Part shown: positions 17,249-25,395 of the stretch, piece by piece
Layout: the number at the start of each line of letters is the position of its first letter
How positions within the stretch are numbered: position 1 is the stretch's first letter
NCBI RefSeq assembly: GCF_014203805.1
Contig: NZ_JACHJT010000002.1
Span: 372,001 to 436,000, forward strand
Source: Lipingzhangella halophila
GTDB taxonomy: Bacteria; Actinomycetota; Actinomycetes; Streptosporangiales; Streptosporangiaceae
Length of the DNA: 64,000 nt
Direction of reading: 5' to 3'
Program-made: the position numbers and the translations under genes
The notes under the pieces: model-generated
The model's database searches: none
What the model was told of the DNA's origin: nothing
Seen by the model: the letters and a program-made list of their open reading frames with translations, nothing else

Positions 17249-18043
17249 ATGGGGAACGGCACCAGGAAACTCAAGGTCGGCGAGCTGGCCCGCCGGTCCG
17301 GGCTGTCGATCCGGAGCCTGCGGTACTACGACCAGATCGGCCTGCTGAAACCGTCGGGGCGCAGTGAAGGCGGCCACCGGCTCTACGAGGACGCCGACGT
17401 GCGGCGGCTCTACCGCATCTGCCTGCTGCGCCGGGCGGGACTCGCGCTGGAGGAGATCGCGAGAGCGCTCGACGACCCCACCTGGGACCTGGCAAACGCC
17501 ATGCGCACGCACCTCAACCTGCTCGACCGCCGGCAGGCCGTGCGCGCGCAGCTGCGCAGGCGCCTGGCCGCGATGGTCGCGCGGCTCGCCGCCGACACCG
17601 CCCCCGCCACCGAGGAGTTCCTCGACACGATGGAGGAGATGACCATGCTCGAGAGCCCAGTCCAGCGACGAATCGGAATCCTGGTATACGAGGACATCCC
17701 CGCCGCCCACGCCCACCTGGTCCGGGTGTTCGGCCTCGGCGAGGGCCGGCTGCACTATGCCGACGACGGCACGTGTGTACACGGCGAGGTGGACGCCGGC
17801 GACGGTGTCATCTGGCTGCACCGGGTCGCCCCCGAACACGGGCTCGCCTCGCCCGCGTCCCTCGGCGCGGCCACCGGCACGACCGCGATCATGGTCGACG
17901 ACGTCGACTCCCACCACCGGCACGCGGTCTCCGAAGGCGCCGACATCGCCTACCCGCCCACCGACATGCCCTACGGATACCGCGAGTACGGCGCGCGCGA
18001 CCCCGAGGGCGGGCTGTGGTCGTTCATGGCCCCGCTCGACTAA
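17249..18043 (+). CDS. MerR-family regulator fused to a VOC (glyoxalase-like) domain
   Basis: A 264-residue fusion. Residues 8-75 form a MerR winged helix (VGELARRSGLSIRSLRYYDQ, then GLLKPSGR and GHRLYEDADVRRL), then a dimerisation coiled coil to about 135. Residues about 140-264 form a glyoxalase/bleomycin-resistance (VOC) domain starting RRIGILVYEDIPAAHAHL with YREYGARDPEGGLWSF near the end. In MerR activators the C-terminal domain binds the inducer, so the VOC fold is probably the sensor; metal-dependent catalysis is not excluded. The promoter has the 19-bp spacer typical of autoregulated merR genes. It is divergent from a FUSC exporter, the obvious target. Confidence 0.9.
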   Translation: MGNGTRKLKVGELARRSGLSIRSLRYYDQIGLLKPSGRSEGGHRLYEDADVRRLYRICLLRRAGLALEEIARALDDPTWDLANAMRTHLNLLDRRQAVRAQLRRRLAAMVARLAADTAPATEEFLDTMEEMTMLESPVQRRIGILVYEDIPAAHAHLVRVFGLGEGRLHYADDGTCVHGEVDAGDGVIWLHRVAPEHGLASPASLGAATGTTAIMVDDVDSHHRHAVSEGADIAYPPTDMPYGYREYGARDPEGGLWSFMAPLD

Positions 18044-18807
18044 ACCGGTGCGGTGGGCGGATAGTACAGCCTCCAACGAGGCAACGAAGGCGACGGATGG
18101 CCCGGGGGGTGGCGTTTCTCGGGCGCTATGTCCGGATTGTGGGCATTTTGTGTGCCGATCTTGAGGATTTCGTTCCTTCTACGCGCGATAAAGCAACGAA
18201 ATCCTCAAGATCAGCACCACTAGGGCTCACGATCCGGACATAGCAGGCGCGGGAGGGCTCGCGCGGCACCGAAACCGGCCGTGCGGACAGATTCGGCGCC
18301 GAGAACGTCCCCACAGACAGTCTCGATGCGGCCCAGTGCCGAGAACGACACCACAGACACCCCCGCTGGCCCCACCATCCGGTCTTCGCCGCCCCGTTGC
18401 GTGCGCCACCGCGGGGCACCCGCACCGGTCACCGCGGGCTGGCCCACCCGCTGCCTTCGCTGTCTCGTTGGACGCGTCACCACGCACCCACAGCACCGAC
18501 GAGCGGTACGCCCGGCCATCCACTGTCCTCGCCGCCCCCGTCGGAGGCCGCACCACGCACCCACCGCGGCGACGAACGCCATGCCTGCGCCCTCCGCCAC
18601 CCCCGTCGCGGGCGCGACCGGGCGCATGCGCCACCGGGCCAGCGGAGCCGAGTCCGGGATCCGGCCGGCGCCGCGCCACACGCACCCCAAACTGTTTCCA
18701 GGCCGTGTTGTTTCGCACACTGGATGTGGGCCGAACGTTCCCGTGCCACCATCGGAGACGTAATCTCGGCCCAGCTTCACGGGCATTGGAGCGGAAGGAG
18801 ATGCGCT
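18044..18807. other. Non-coding region, 764 bp, with palindromic element and degenerate repeats
   Basis: No frame on either strand has a credible start, ribosome-binding site or family resemblance; the frames are Arg/Pro/Thr-rich in a way typical of non-coding DNA here. It contains the palindromic element at 18125-18244, a direct repeat pair (18298-18319 and 18338-18359, 20 of 22 bases equal), and CCAACGAGGCAACGAAGGC at 18073-18091 repeated in inverted form at 18452-18472 with about 18 of 21 matches. Confidence 0.6.
18125..18244. repeat. 120-bp palindromic element with long hairpin core
   Basis: Outer arms GCTATGTCCGGATTGTGGGC (18125-18144) and its near-complement ending at 18244 match at 18 of 20 positions. 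The core has perfect 18-bp arms, GATCTTGAGGATTTCGTT (18157-18174) and AACGAAATCCTCAAGATC (18195-18212). The same core occurs again at 62255-62310, so this is a repeated family in the genome rather than a one-off terminator. Confidence 0.75.
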
Positions 18808-19665
18808 GTGCGCGGCCTACGCGGGTGCCTACGTGCTGGGGCTGGCTGCCTGGCGCTGTTCGGGATGCTCCTCGCGCCCGGGGCGGCGCACGCGCAGACG
18901 GCCGAATGGACCATCGGCAGCACCGGATGCGTACCCACCACGGGCTCCGCCGAGCAACCCGTCAGCGCCCGTACCTCCCCCGGCCTTGAGGCCGACACCG
19001 TCTTCGTCATGAACGACGGTGTGACCTACACGCCCGCGGTGCACCCGGACACCGGGCGGCCGGTGAACCCCTCGGGGACGTCCAAGGGCGACCTGACGCT
19101 CACCCTGGAGGTACTGACCGAGCAGAGCGACGGCGCGCCGTGGACCAGCCTGGACAAACTGGGTTTCGACGTCAGCGCGATGGACGAGCCCGATCCGGAG
19201 CCGGTTGAGATCGAGGTCGGTGTTTCCGGGGTGCGCGACGTCGACACCAAGGCGATCCGGCGCGGGGAGGCCGAGAGCGCCGGCATGGTGACACTGCTGG
19301 AGTCCGAGGCGCTTTCCGCCGACGACTGGGACCGGGCCTTCGGCGCCTACGCCGTGGTCGCGGCCGACCTCGTTCTCACAACGCCGGAGGGCGAGCCGTG
19401 GTGCGAAGTCGAGTTCAGCGGTTCCACCGACGACCCGATCGATGAGTTCGAGGTGGTCCCCTCAGGCAGCAAGATCGACGCGGCCACCGAGGCCAACCGC
19501 GAGGACAGCGAGGAATGGCCGCCCTACGCGCTCCTGGCCGCCGTGACCGCGGTAGTCGTGCTTGGTGGCGCAGCCATCGCCGCGCGAGCTTTCCTGGTCA
19601 ACCGCAACCGCACCGCAGCGGACGGGCAACCGGACCAGGAAGAACGCGACGTCCACGTGGGCTGA
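18808..19665 (+). CDS. Secreted protein with C-terminal membrane anchor
   Basis: A 285-residue protein with a signal peptide (GLRGCLRAGAGCLALFGMLL, cleavage near AHA-QT), a mostly beta extracellular domain with two Cys (GCVPTTG and WCEVEF) likely forming a disulfide, and a C-terminal helix (ALLAAVTAVVVLGGAAIAAR) followed by a short charged tail. The order external domain, membrane helix, tail indicates type I topology. No family recognised. The GTG at 18808 follows AAGGAG at seven bases, an excellent ribosome-binding site. It is monocistronic, with a bidirectional palindrome beyond its end. Confidence 0.82.
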   Translation: MRGLRGCLRAGAGCLALFGMLLAPGAAHAQTAEWTIGSTGCVPTTGSAEQPVSARTSPGLEADTVFVMNDGVTYTPAVHPDTGRPVNPSGTSKGDLTLTLEVLTEQSDGAPWTSLDKLGFDVSAMDEPDPEPVEIEVGVSGVRDVDTKAIRRGEAESAGMVTLLESEALSADDWDRAFGAYAVVAADLVLTTPEGEPWCEVEFSGSTDDPIDEFEVVPSGSKIDAATEANREDSEEWPPYALLAAVTAVVVLGGAAIAARAFLVNRNRTAADGQPDQEERDVHVG

Positions 19666-19789
19666 GTCCGCCGGGCGGCAGCGGCCGCTCCGCTCCCTTC
19701 CAACCGGCGGGTTCCGCACCCGGCTTCCGCGCAGCGCGGCGGAACGCGCACCGGCCGGCGCCGCGCCCGGCTACCCGGCCGAACGCCCC

Positions 19790-19817
19790 CTCGCCCGAGC
19801 CCGCGGGCTCGGGCGAG
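19790..19817. terminator. Bidirectional terminator, 28-bp perfect palindrome
   Basis: CTCGCCCGAGCCCG (19790-19803) is followed directly by its full complement (19804-19817). It lies between convergent genes ending at 19665 and 19831, so it can serve both. Confidence 0.75.
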
Positions 19818-19830
19818 GAGTGAACGGGCG

Positions 19831-20184
19831 TCATTCCACGCGGTCCTCGAAGGTCGCGGCGAGCACCGCCCGCCAGCTCGGGGCCCGGAACGCGCCGAGC
19901 AACTCGCCGGCGAGCGCCACCTGCGCGTCCTCGTCGACGTCGTCGCTCTCCGGCGTCACCTCTACCCTCCACGGGTAGTACAGGTACCCCTCCTCATCGT
20001 CCCCGGCCAACGACGGGTCGGCGTCCTCGTTGCGCCACACCTCGGCCTGGTTCCCGCGAATCTGGCACGCGTCCTCTCGCACCCCGGTCGCGTCGGGGAC
20101 CCGCTCGGTGATGGCGCGCAGCACCTCGCTCTCGGTACCGCCGCCGTCGACCATGACGATGAACTCCAGGATCTCCTCCGCCAC
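19831..20184 (-). CDS. Small acidic hypothetical protein
   Basis: A 117-residue soluble, acidic protein beginning VAEEILEFIVMVDGGGTESE. It has an alpha/beta look with a central region carrying one Cys and a WRVEV strand, and no membrane segment. I recognise no family. The GTG at 20184 is chosen because AGGAG lies eight bases upstream; the open frame further upstream is Arg/Gly-rich and has no support. It lies downstream of, and on the same strand as, the helical-repeat and NYN genes, about 240 bp away. Confidence 0.7.
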   Translation of the reverse strand: MAEEILEFIVMVDGGGTESEVLRAITERVPDATGVREDACQIRGNQAEVWRNEDADPSLAGDDEEGYLYYPWRVEVTPESDDVDEDAQVALAGELLGAFRAPSWRAVLAATFEDRVE

Positions 20185-20422
20185 CTGCGCTCTCCTCACT
20201 CCGTCCCACGAGACGGGTGCACGTGTTCCGTGCGCACACCCGCCGACCCATGGTGTACCACTGCGCGGCCACACGCATGCCGACGTGCGCGCCCGCACCG
20301 GCCGTCGTCCGCCCTGTTCGGGCACCTGGAGCACACCGCCGCGGTGAACGCCGGCCACCACCCCTCCGGCGGCCTCCCCGGACCGCGTCCCACCCGGCAC
20401 TGGCGGGCCGGCGCGGGCGGAG

Positions 20423-20977
20423 TCAGTCGTCGAGGGACCGGTCGAGGGCGTCCTCGGCGAGCCCCAGGTCCATCCGGATCCGGAAGCGGGTGCGCAGCAG
20501 CTCGGTCAACAGCTCATGGACGTAGGGCGTGACGTCCTGGTGCTGGAAACGCCGTGCCCCGAGCGTCGCCCAGTCGTGCGCCCCTTCCAGGTCGCCGTGG
20601 GCCTGCAGGATCTCCGCGATGTGGATGTAGGTGGGCAGGTTCCGCGGCCCCTCGGCGTCCATGCGGTCGAGCTGGGCGTAGGCGGCGTCGAGCAGGTCGA
20701 GCTCCAGCAGGGCTCCGGCGAGCAGGGCGCGGGCGTCGATAATGGTCGCGCCGCCGTCGTCGATCGCCCTTTGGTAGGCGGCCGAGGCACGTTCGAACTC
20801 CTGGGCCATCTCCCATTGCTCGCCGGCCCGCACGAAGAGCTCGGCCCGGGAGATCTCGCTGTCGGCGTCGACCCGGTTGGCGAGTTCGAGGAGTTGCTGG
20901 GCGACATCGCCATGGTCACCTGACTGCACAGCCCGGAATTCCAGCCGGTCGAGATCGGCTGTCGTCACGCGGGTCAC
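20423..20977 (-). CDS. TPR-like helical-repeat protein
   Basis: A 184-residue all-helical soluble protein. Its helices repeat with about 34-residue spacing (AELFVRAGEQWEMAQEFERA, ALLAGALLELDLLDAAYAQL, HIAEILQAHGDLEGAHDWA), the pattern of tetratricopeptide repeats, implying a protein-protein role. Start is the GTG at 20977, six bases after AGGGAGG; two other in-frame GTG codons lie within 15 bases. The gene begins 43 bp after the NYN nuclease gene stop on the same strand, so the two are probably cotranscribed. Confidence 0.75.
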   Translation of the reverse strand: MTRVTTADLDRLEFRAVQSGDHGDVAQQLLELANRVDADSEISRAELFVRAGEQWEMAQEFERASAAYQRAIDDGGATIIDARALLAGALLELDLLDAAYAQLDRMDAEGPRNLPTYIHIAEILQAHGDLEGAHDWATLGARRFQHQDVTPYVHELLTELLRTRFRIRMDLGLAEDALDRSLDD

Positions 20978-21020
20978 TGTCACCCTCCCTGCGTCCTCGC
21001 CGCCGCACGAAACGTCCCGG

Positions 21021-22688
21021 CTAGGTCCGGGCGCGTTCCAGCGCGTCCCAGAACCCCTGCCGCAGCGACTGGCGGACCTCGTCGCGCAGCAGGAAGTCGA
21101 TCGGCAGTGCTGACCCCTGCAACAACCGCGCCTCCAGGTCGGAGGGCAATCGGGGTCTGCGCGCGAGCACCGCCTCCAACCAGAGGACCGGCGCGTCCCG
21201 GGCGATCGACTCGGCGAAGTCGTTCCCTTCCTTGCGCGCGACATACACTGCCTCGTCAACGGTACGCGCTACCGATGAGCCAGGGGGGACGTGGGCGACG
21301 GTGGGAGTCGGGTTGGTGTGGGGGCCGTGATGGACCCGGTGGTCGGGGCGGGGACCAGAAACGGTACCCGGAGCCTCATGGGCTCCGAGGGCTGAGCCGG
21401 ACTCAGCCTCCGTACTGGCCCCAATAGTAGGGTTTGGTCCGGTGTTACCTCCGAACCCCGGATTTTCCCCGGTATTCGGCCCGTATCTGGGATCCGGTGC
21501 CGGGGGTGGAGGCGGGTTCTGTGCTGGTGGTTGCTCGTACTGCGGTGGCGGCCCGCCCATCATCGGGTTGTGGTGCGTACCTGTCTGATGCTGTGGCGGA
21601 GGGGGCGGCGGGGCCTGCCGGTTCTGCGGCGGCCCGTACCCCTCCTGAGGGCCCCGCATGCTCGGGTGCGCGCCGGTGGGCGGGTTGCCATACGCCGGGT
21701 TCGCCCCGGTGGGCGGATTGCCATAAGCCGGATTCGCCCCGGTGGGCGGGTTGGGCGCCATCCCCGGGTGTCCGCTGGTGCCCTGCTGATGCCCCGGCCG
21801 GCCGCCGGAGGGGAACCCGTTCTCGTCGATCGACGCGGGGCCACCGCCCCGCTGCGGGTTCGCGCCGCCGGGTTCCTGCGGGGCGAGGTGGTCGCCCCCT
21901 CTGTGCTGGGCGATACTCTGCTGCATCGCCCGCAACTGGTCCATCGCACTGCCGCTCATGGGCTGCTGACCGCCGGTGTTGGCGAACATCGCCTCGAACC
22001 CGTTCCCCGACGAGGCCGCGGGTTCCACGCGTGAGGAGCCGGCGTGCGCGGTGACGGGCTGGCGGGTCACCTCGGCGCCCGAGTGCCCCTGGCCGTTCGT
22101 GAGCGGCGCGGGCGGCCCGGCGGGCTGGCTGACCTCGGGCTCGGCGCCCGCTCCGGAGAGCAGGTTGACGTGCGGGCGAAGGTGGCCGACGCCGATCTCG
22201 ATCAGGTCGTCGCACTCGCGGCGCAACGCGCGCGAAATGGTCCAGTTTCCTTCGACGGAGATGTGCACGACCGTGACCCGGACCCCGAGGTCCTGGACGT
22301 CGGAGACGACCTGCGCCATGTCCTCGTCCCCGCTGACCAGGATCGCCTCGCACAGTACCCCGGTACGCGCCAGGGTGGTCAGGTCTCGTTGCACATAGCT
22401 TTCCACGCCCTCCCGTCTGCCCGGACGGATACGCGCGGCTCGGAACTTGATCCCGGGAATGTCCGCAATGCCGTCCTGCTCCTGGGTGCGACGGTCATCC
22501 GACGTCGCCTCGTACCAGTAGCACCGCAGCAAGGGAAGACCCGTGCGGTCGCGCGCCACCTCGTCGAGAAGCCGCGCCAGCCCTGCGTAGTCCCATGACA
22601 CGGAATCGCGGTTGCGGGTTCCGTGCACAGCCATCGCGCCGTCGGCGAGGAGGTAACCGGCGTCTACGAACAGCGCACAACGATCCAC
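21021..22688 (-). CDS. NYN-domain (PIN-like) nuclease with Pro/Gly-rich repeat region
   Basis: A 555-residue protein. Residues 1-175 form a NYN/LabA-like PIN-fold domain: CALFVDAGYLLADG with the first acidic residue, and SGDEDMAQVVSDVQDLG carrying the next acidic cluster, expected to bind metal for RNA cleavage. A long low-complexity region follows (Pro, Gly, Gln, Asn) with an 11-residue repeat GNPPTGANPAY, then a conserved C-terminal helical part of about 80 residues (AVYVARKEGNDFAESIARDA). Start GTG 22688 gives the N-terminus expected for the family. It probably acts in RNA turnover; the repeat region could drive assembly. A helical-repeat protein is encoded just downstream. Confidence 0.82.
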   Translation of the reverse strand: MDRCALFVDAGYLLADGAMAVHGTRNRDSVSWDYAGLARLLDEVARDRTGLPLLRCYWYEATSDDRRTQEQDGIADIPGIKFRAARIRPGRREGVESYVQRDLTTLARTGVLCEAILVSGDEDMAQVVSDVQDLGVRVTVVHISVEGNWTISRALRRECDDLIEIGVGHLRPHVNLLSGAGAEPEVSQPAGPPAPLTNGQGHSGAEVTRQPVTAHAGSSRVEPAASSGNGFEAMFANTGGQQPMSGSAMDQLRAMQQSIAQHRGGDHLAPQEPGGANPQRGGGPASIDENGFPSGGRPGHQQGTSGHPGMAPNPPTGANPAYGNPPTGANPAYGNPPTGAHPSMRGPQEGYGPPQNRQAPPPPPPQHQTGTHHNPMMGGPPPQYEQPPAQNPPPPPAPDPRYGPNTGENPGFGGNTGPNPTIGASTEAESGSALGAHEAPGTVSGPRPDHRVHHGPHTNPTPTVAHVPPGSSVARTVDEAVYVARKEGNDFAESIARDAPVLWLEAVLARRPRLPSDLEARLLQGSALPIDFLLRDEVRQSLRQGFWDALERART

Positions 22689-22765
22689 GCGACACCGCCC
22701 CTTCCCTTGGTTTAGCTCGCCCGGACCGGTTACGCGAGCCCGGGGCACAGCAGTGATCGGCACTA

Positions 22766-22821
22766 AGCCAACCGACCGGCCGGGGCACAGCCTAACCAAG
22801 TTCGCAACGATTCGGTTGGCT
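22766..22821. promoter_or_regulatory. Inverted repeat upstream of the NYN gene
   Basis: AGCCAACCGA (22766-22775) and TCGGTTGGCT (22812-22821), a perfect 10-bp pair 36 bp apart, 78 bp or more upstream of the GTG. Could be a regulator-binding pair or a leftover hairpin from the sigma-factor gene upstream. Confidence 0.35.
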
Positions 22822-22924
22822 CCCCGGCCACTTCATCGCGACCACTCGCACACGCACCGTGCTGACCTGCGGTGATCCATGGAGTTACCTCATGACCCGG
22901 ATGTGTTACCTCGCGTAACGCGGG

Positions 22925-24379
22925 CTAGCCGGCACAGTCCGAGGACCCAACCGAGACCTCAGCCGTCTCGGCCGCCACCACGCCGCCGCCGGTGGCGGCG
23001 GCGCTGACCGAGACGTCGACCCCTACCGAGAGGCACCGGCCGGGCGTACCGGCCAGCCCGGCCTCGGCTTCGGAGCCGACCTCGATACCCACCGCGGCCT
23101 CGGGTGGGTCATGCGCGGGTGGCTCGACAGGCTCTTCGGGAGGCGGCTCGACAGGCTCTTCGGGAGGTGGCTCGACAGGCTCTTCGGGAGGCGACTCGAC
23201 AGGCTCCTCCGGAACCGTGTCCTCCGGCGGCTCTGCCGGTACCGACTCGGCGGGCGGGTCCGCGGGCGGTTCGGGCGGGGGATCCTCGCCCGGCGGGGCG
23301 GGCTCGGGAGCAGGCGGCGCGGGCTCGGGAGCGGGCGGCTGCTCAGGGGCGGGCGGCTGCTCAGGGGCCTGCGGACCGTCCTCGGGCTCGTCCTCGGCGG
23401 CCGGAGGCGGCGCGGCCTGCGACGCCTCGTTCTCCGAGCGGACGGGCGGCTCCTTGTCGCCGACCACTGCCAGCGCCGAGGCCGCGAGGACAACGGCCGT
23501 CGCAGCCCCGGCCAGGACACCCTGCTTCTGGCGCTTGGGCAACCGCCGCCACCATCCCCCGAACACGCCCCCGAGCGTGCCCGAGGACAGTGTCGCCGTG
23601 TACCCGGCCGCGGCCGGGCCGACCACCAGCGGGAGAACAATCCCGCGCAGCCCGACGTTGACGTCCATGAGCTCGGCGTACACGGCCCGGCAGTCGGTGC
23701 AGTCGTCGAGGTGGTGATCGACGGTCGAGCTGTCGCGCTTGGCCAGGCCGCCCCGCACGTACGCGCCGAGCCGCTCCAGCGCCGGGCGGCAGGACTCCGC
23801 CGCGCCGTCGCCGGACAGGTGCATCTGCAGGTACGCCTGGCGCAGTCCTTCGCGCGCACGGTAGGCCAGCGCCGCCACCCCGTTCGCCTTCATGCCGAGG
23901 ATCGGCGCGACGTCGGCGGGCTTGTTCCCCTCGATCTCGGTGTGCCAGAGCACCGCCTGCCACCGCTCCGGCAGGGAAAGGAACGCGCGCGCGATCAGCG
24001 ACTGCTCCAGGCCCTCCAGCGCGGGGTCGACGAACGGCTCGCCGGCGTCGAAGCGCTCCATGTCGTCGGTGACGACATTGCGTTTCTCGCCGCGGGACCG
24101 GTCGTAGAAAACGTGGCGCAATGCGGTCAGCAGGTAGGGCCGGAACCCGTCGACGGGACCGCCGCCCCGCTGCACCACGCTGAGCACCCGGGTGAAGGTC
24201 TCGGCGACCACGTCATCGATCTCGGACTCGCGCGCCAACTGGCGCGCCAGCCCGCGCGCGGCAGCGGCGTGCCGCTCGTAGAGGGTCGCGTACGCGCCGG
24301 TGTTGCCGCCGCGAACAGCGCTGATCAGCTCTTCGTCGCTGGAGAGTAACCGCGTGTTCTCGTGCTGCGATTCCGTCAT
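22925..24379 (-). CDS. ECF-type sigma factor fused to zinc-finger/transmembrane anti-sigma-like module
   Basis: A 484-residue fusion. Residues about 20-90 form sigma region 2 (ATLYERHAAAARGLARQLAR, IDDVVAETFTRVLS) and about 120-175 region 4 (LSLPERWQAVLWHTEIEG, DVAPILGMKANGVAALAYRARE). Next is a zf-HC2-like anti-sigma element with H-x3-C-x2-C (HHLDDCTDC, about residue 215), a membrane helix (GVLAGAATAVVVLAASALAVV, residues about 290-310), a long extracytoplasmic Pro/Glu repeat and a C-terminal domain with two Cys. Such proteins are membrane-held sigma factors, possibly released by proteolysis. ATG 24379 is chosen by fit to the family. Divergent from a degenerate GGDEF-like gene. Confidence 0.88.
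   Translation of the reverse strand: MTESQHENTRLLSSDEELISAVRGGNTGAYATLYERHAAAARGLARQLARESEIDDVVAETFTRVLSVVQRGGGPVDGFRPYLLTALRHVFYDRSRGEKRNVVTDDMERFDAGEPFVDPALEGLEQSLIARAFLSLPERWQAVLWHTEIEGNKPADVAPILGMKANGVAALAYRAREGLRQAYLQMHLSGDGAAESCRPALERLGAYVRGGLAKRDSSTVDHHLDDCTDCRAVYAELMDVNVGLRGIVLPLVVGPAAAGYTATLSSGTLGGVFGGWWRRLPKRQKQGVLAGAATAVVLAASALAVVGDKEPPVRSENEASQAAPPPAAEDEPEDGPQAPEQPPAPEQPPAPEPAPPAPEPAPPGEDPPPEPPADPPAESVPAEPPEDTVPEEPVESPPEEPVEPPPEEPVEPPPEEPVEPPAHDPPEAAVGIEVGSEAEAGLAGTPGRCLSVGVDVSVSAAATGGGVVAAETAEVSVGSSDCAG
23121..23216. repeat. 24-bp tandem repeats in the sigma-factor gene
   Basis: Unit GGCTCGACAGGCTCTTCGGG plus four bases occurs at 23121, 23145 and 23169 with single-base changes, with a diverged fourth copy at 23193. 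It encodes the repeated EEPVEPPP segment of the external stalk, and copy changes would keep the frame. Confidence 0.85.
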
Positions 24380-24633
24380 GCAATCCAATCCCCGGGGATC
24401 CAGTGGCGGGCCCGCTGTAGAGGGCCGCGGCCACCCCGTCCTTGGTCCCGCGCGGCCAGGGGCGAGAACCACAAAATTAATATCCCGTACTCGCGTCATA
24501 GCCGCCACCCGAGTCCGTGTTTAGGGGTGAGGGGATCGCACACGCCCGCGGCAACGAGGGGGGCGGGCGTGTGCTCCCCTCCACAAGGAACGAAACAGCC
24601 CGAAAGGCCCGATCTGAGAGTGAGAGGCGCGGC

Positions 24634-25395
24634 ATGGACAAAACCGGTGCGGAAGATCCGGTGCCGGCAGGCCAGCCTCATCCGAACCCCCGGCACCGGC
24701 TGCGCCAGCTCTGGCGCAGGCGAAGCCGCCAGACCGGGTGGGACCCGCCCGACGACTGGTGGACTCCCTCGGTGGAGACCCTGTGCGCCGCCGCGGTCGA
24801 GGACACTGACATGGCCGAAGGGTGCGCCCGGTTCGGTCAGGCCCGCGCCCGCTCCGGTGTGACGATCGGCGCCGCGCTCGACGACTTCGCCGCGTTCTCG
24901 GACGTCGTCGGCTGGCCCGCGCCGCCGCGGCGCCTGGTGAAGGCCGTGGCCGAAGGCTGGGCCGACGCCGGTCGCTCCCAGGACGACTGCCAGGACCCGC
25001 TCACTGGCCTGTGCACCGCCGCGTACCTGCGTACCCGCCTCGACGAGGTGTACCGGGAGGCCAACCCGGGCGATCCGCACATGGCCAGCCACAAACTGAT
25101 CGTGGTGTCGCTCGACCCGCGGATCAACCCGTGGCGCCGCACGGCGCGGCTGATCGTGCTCGGCTACGAGCTGCGCCGGATCTTCGGTCAGGGCGAGACG
25201 GTCGCGCTGCTGAGCCGCAGCCGGATCGGCGTGCTCACACCGGTACGCACCAACCTGGTCGACCATGTGCGCGACCTGCGTGCCGCCCTCTGCGCGGAGA
25301 ACGAGGCCGACGCCTGGACCGTGCCACTCCCGGAGAGCTACGCGGACTCCCTGGAGCTCCTCGACGACATTGGAAAGCCGCGCATGAACGAGTGA
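24634..25395 (+). CDS. Degenerate GGDEF-like domain protein
   Basis: A 253-residue soluble protein. Residues 1-115 are basic then helical; residue 121 begins DPLTGLCTAAYLRTRLDEVY, which matches the start of a diguanylate cyclase GGDEF domain, followed by a strand LIVVSLD where the fold's metal strand lies. Where the GGDEF signature should be the text reads SRSRIGVL, so cyclase activity is unlikely. It could bind a nucleotide or protein partner. ATG 24634 has GAGAGG about eight bases upstream. It is divergent from the membrane-bound sigma-factor gene, suggesting a linked regulatory role, which is inference. Confidence 0.75.
   Translation: MDKTGAEDPVPAGQPHPNPRHRLRQLWRRRSRQTGWDPPDDWWTPSVETLCAAAVEDTDMAEGCARFGQARARSGVTIGAALDDFAAFSDVVGWPAPPRRLVKAVAEGWADAGRSQDDCQDPLTGLCTAAYLRTRLDEVYREANPGDPHMASHKLIVVSLDPRINPWRRTARLIVLGYELRRIFGQGETVALLSRSRIGVLTPVRTNLVDHVRDLRAALCAENEADAWTVPLPESYADSLELLDDIGKPRMNE

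Noticed and set aside
18281-18763. Possible gene in the 18.0-18.8 kb gap
   Set aside because: No family, ribosome-binding site or coding-like composition on either strand; the region is repeat-like.
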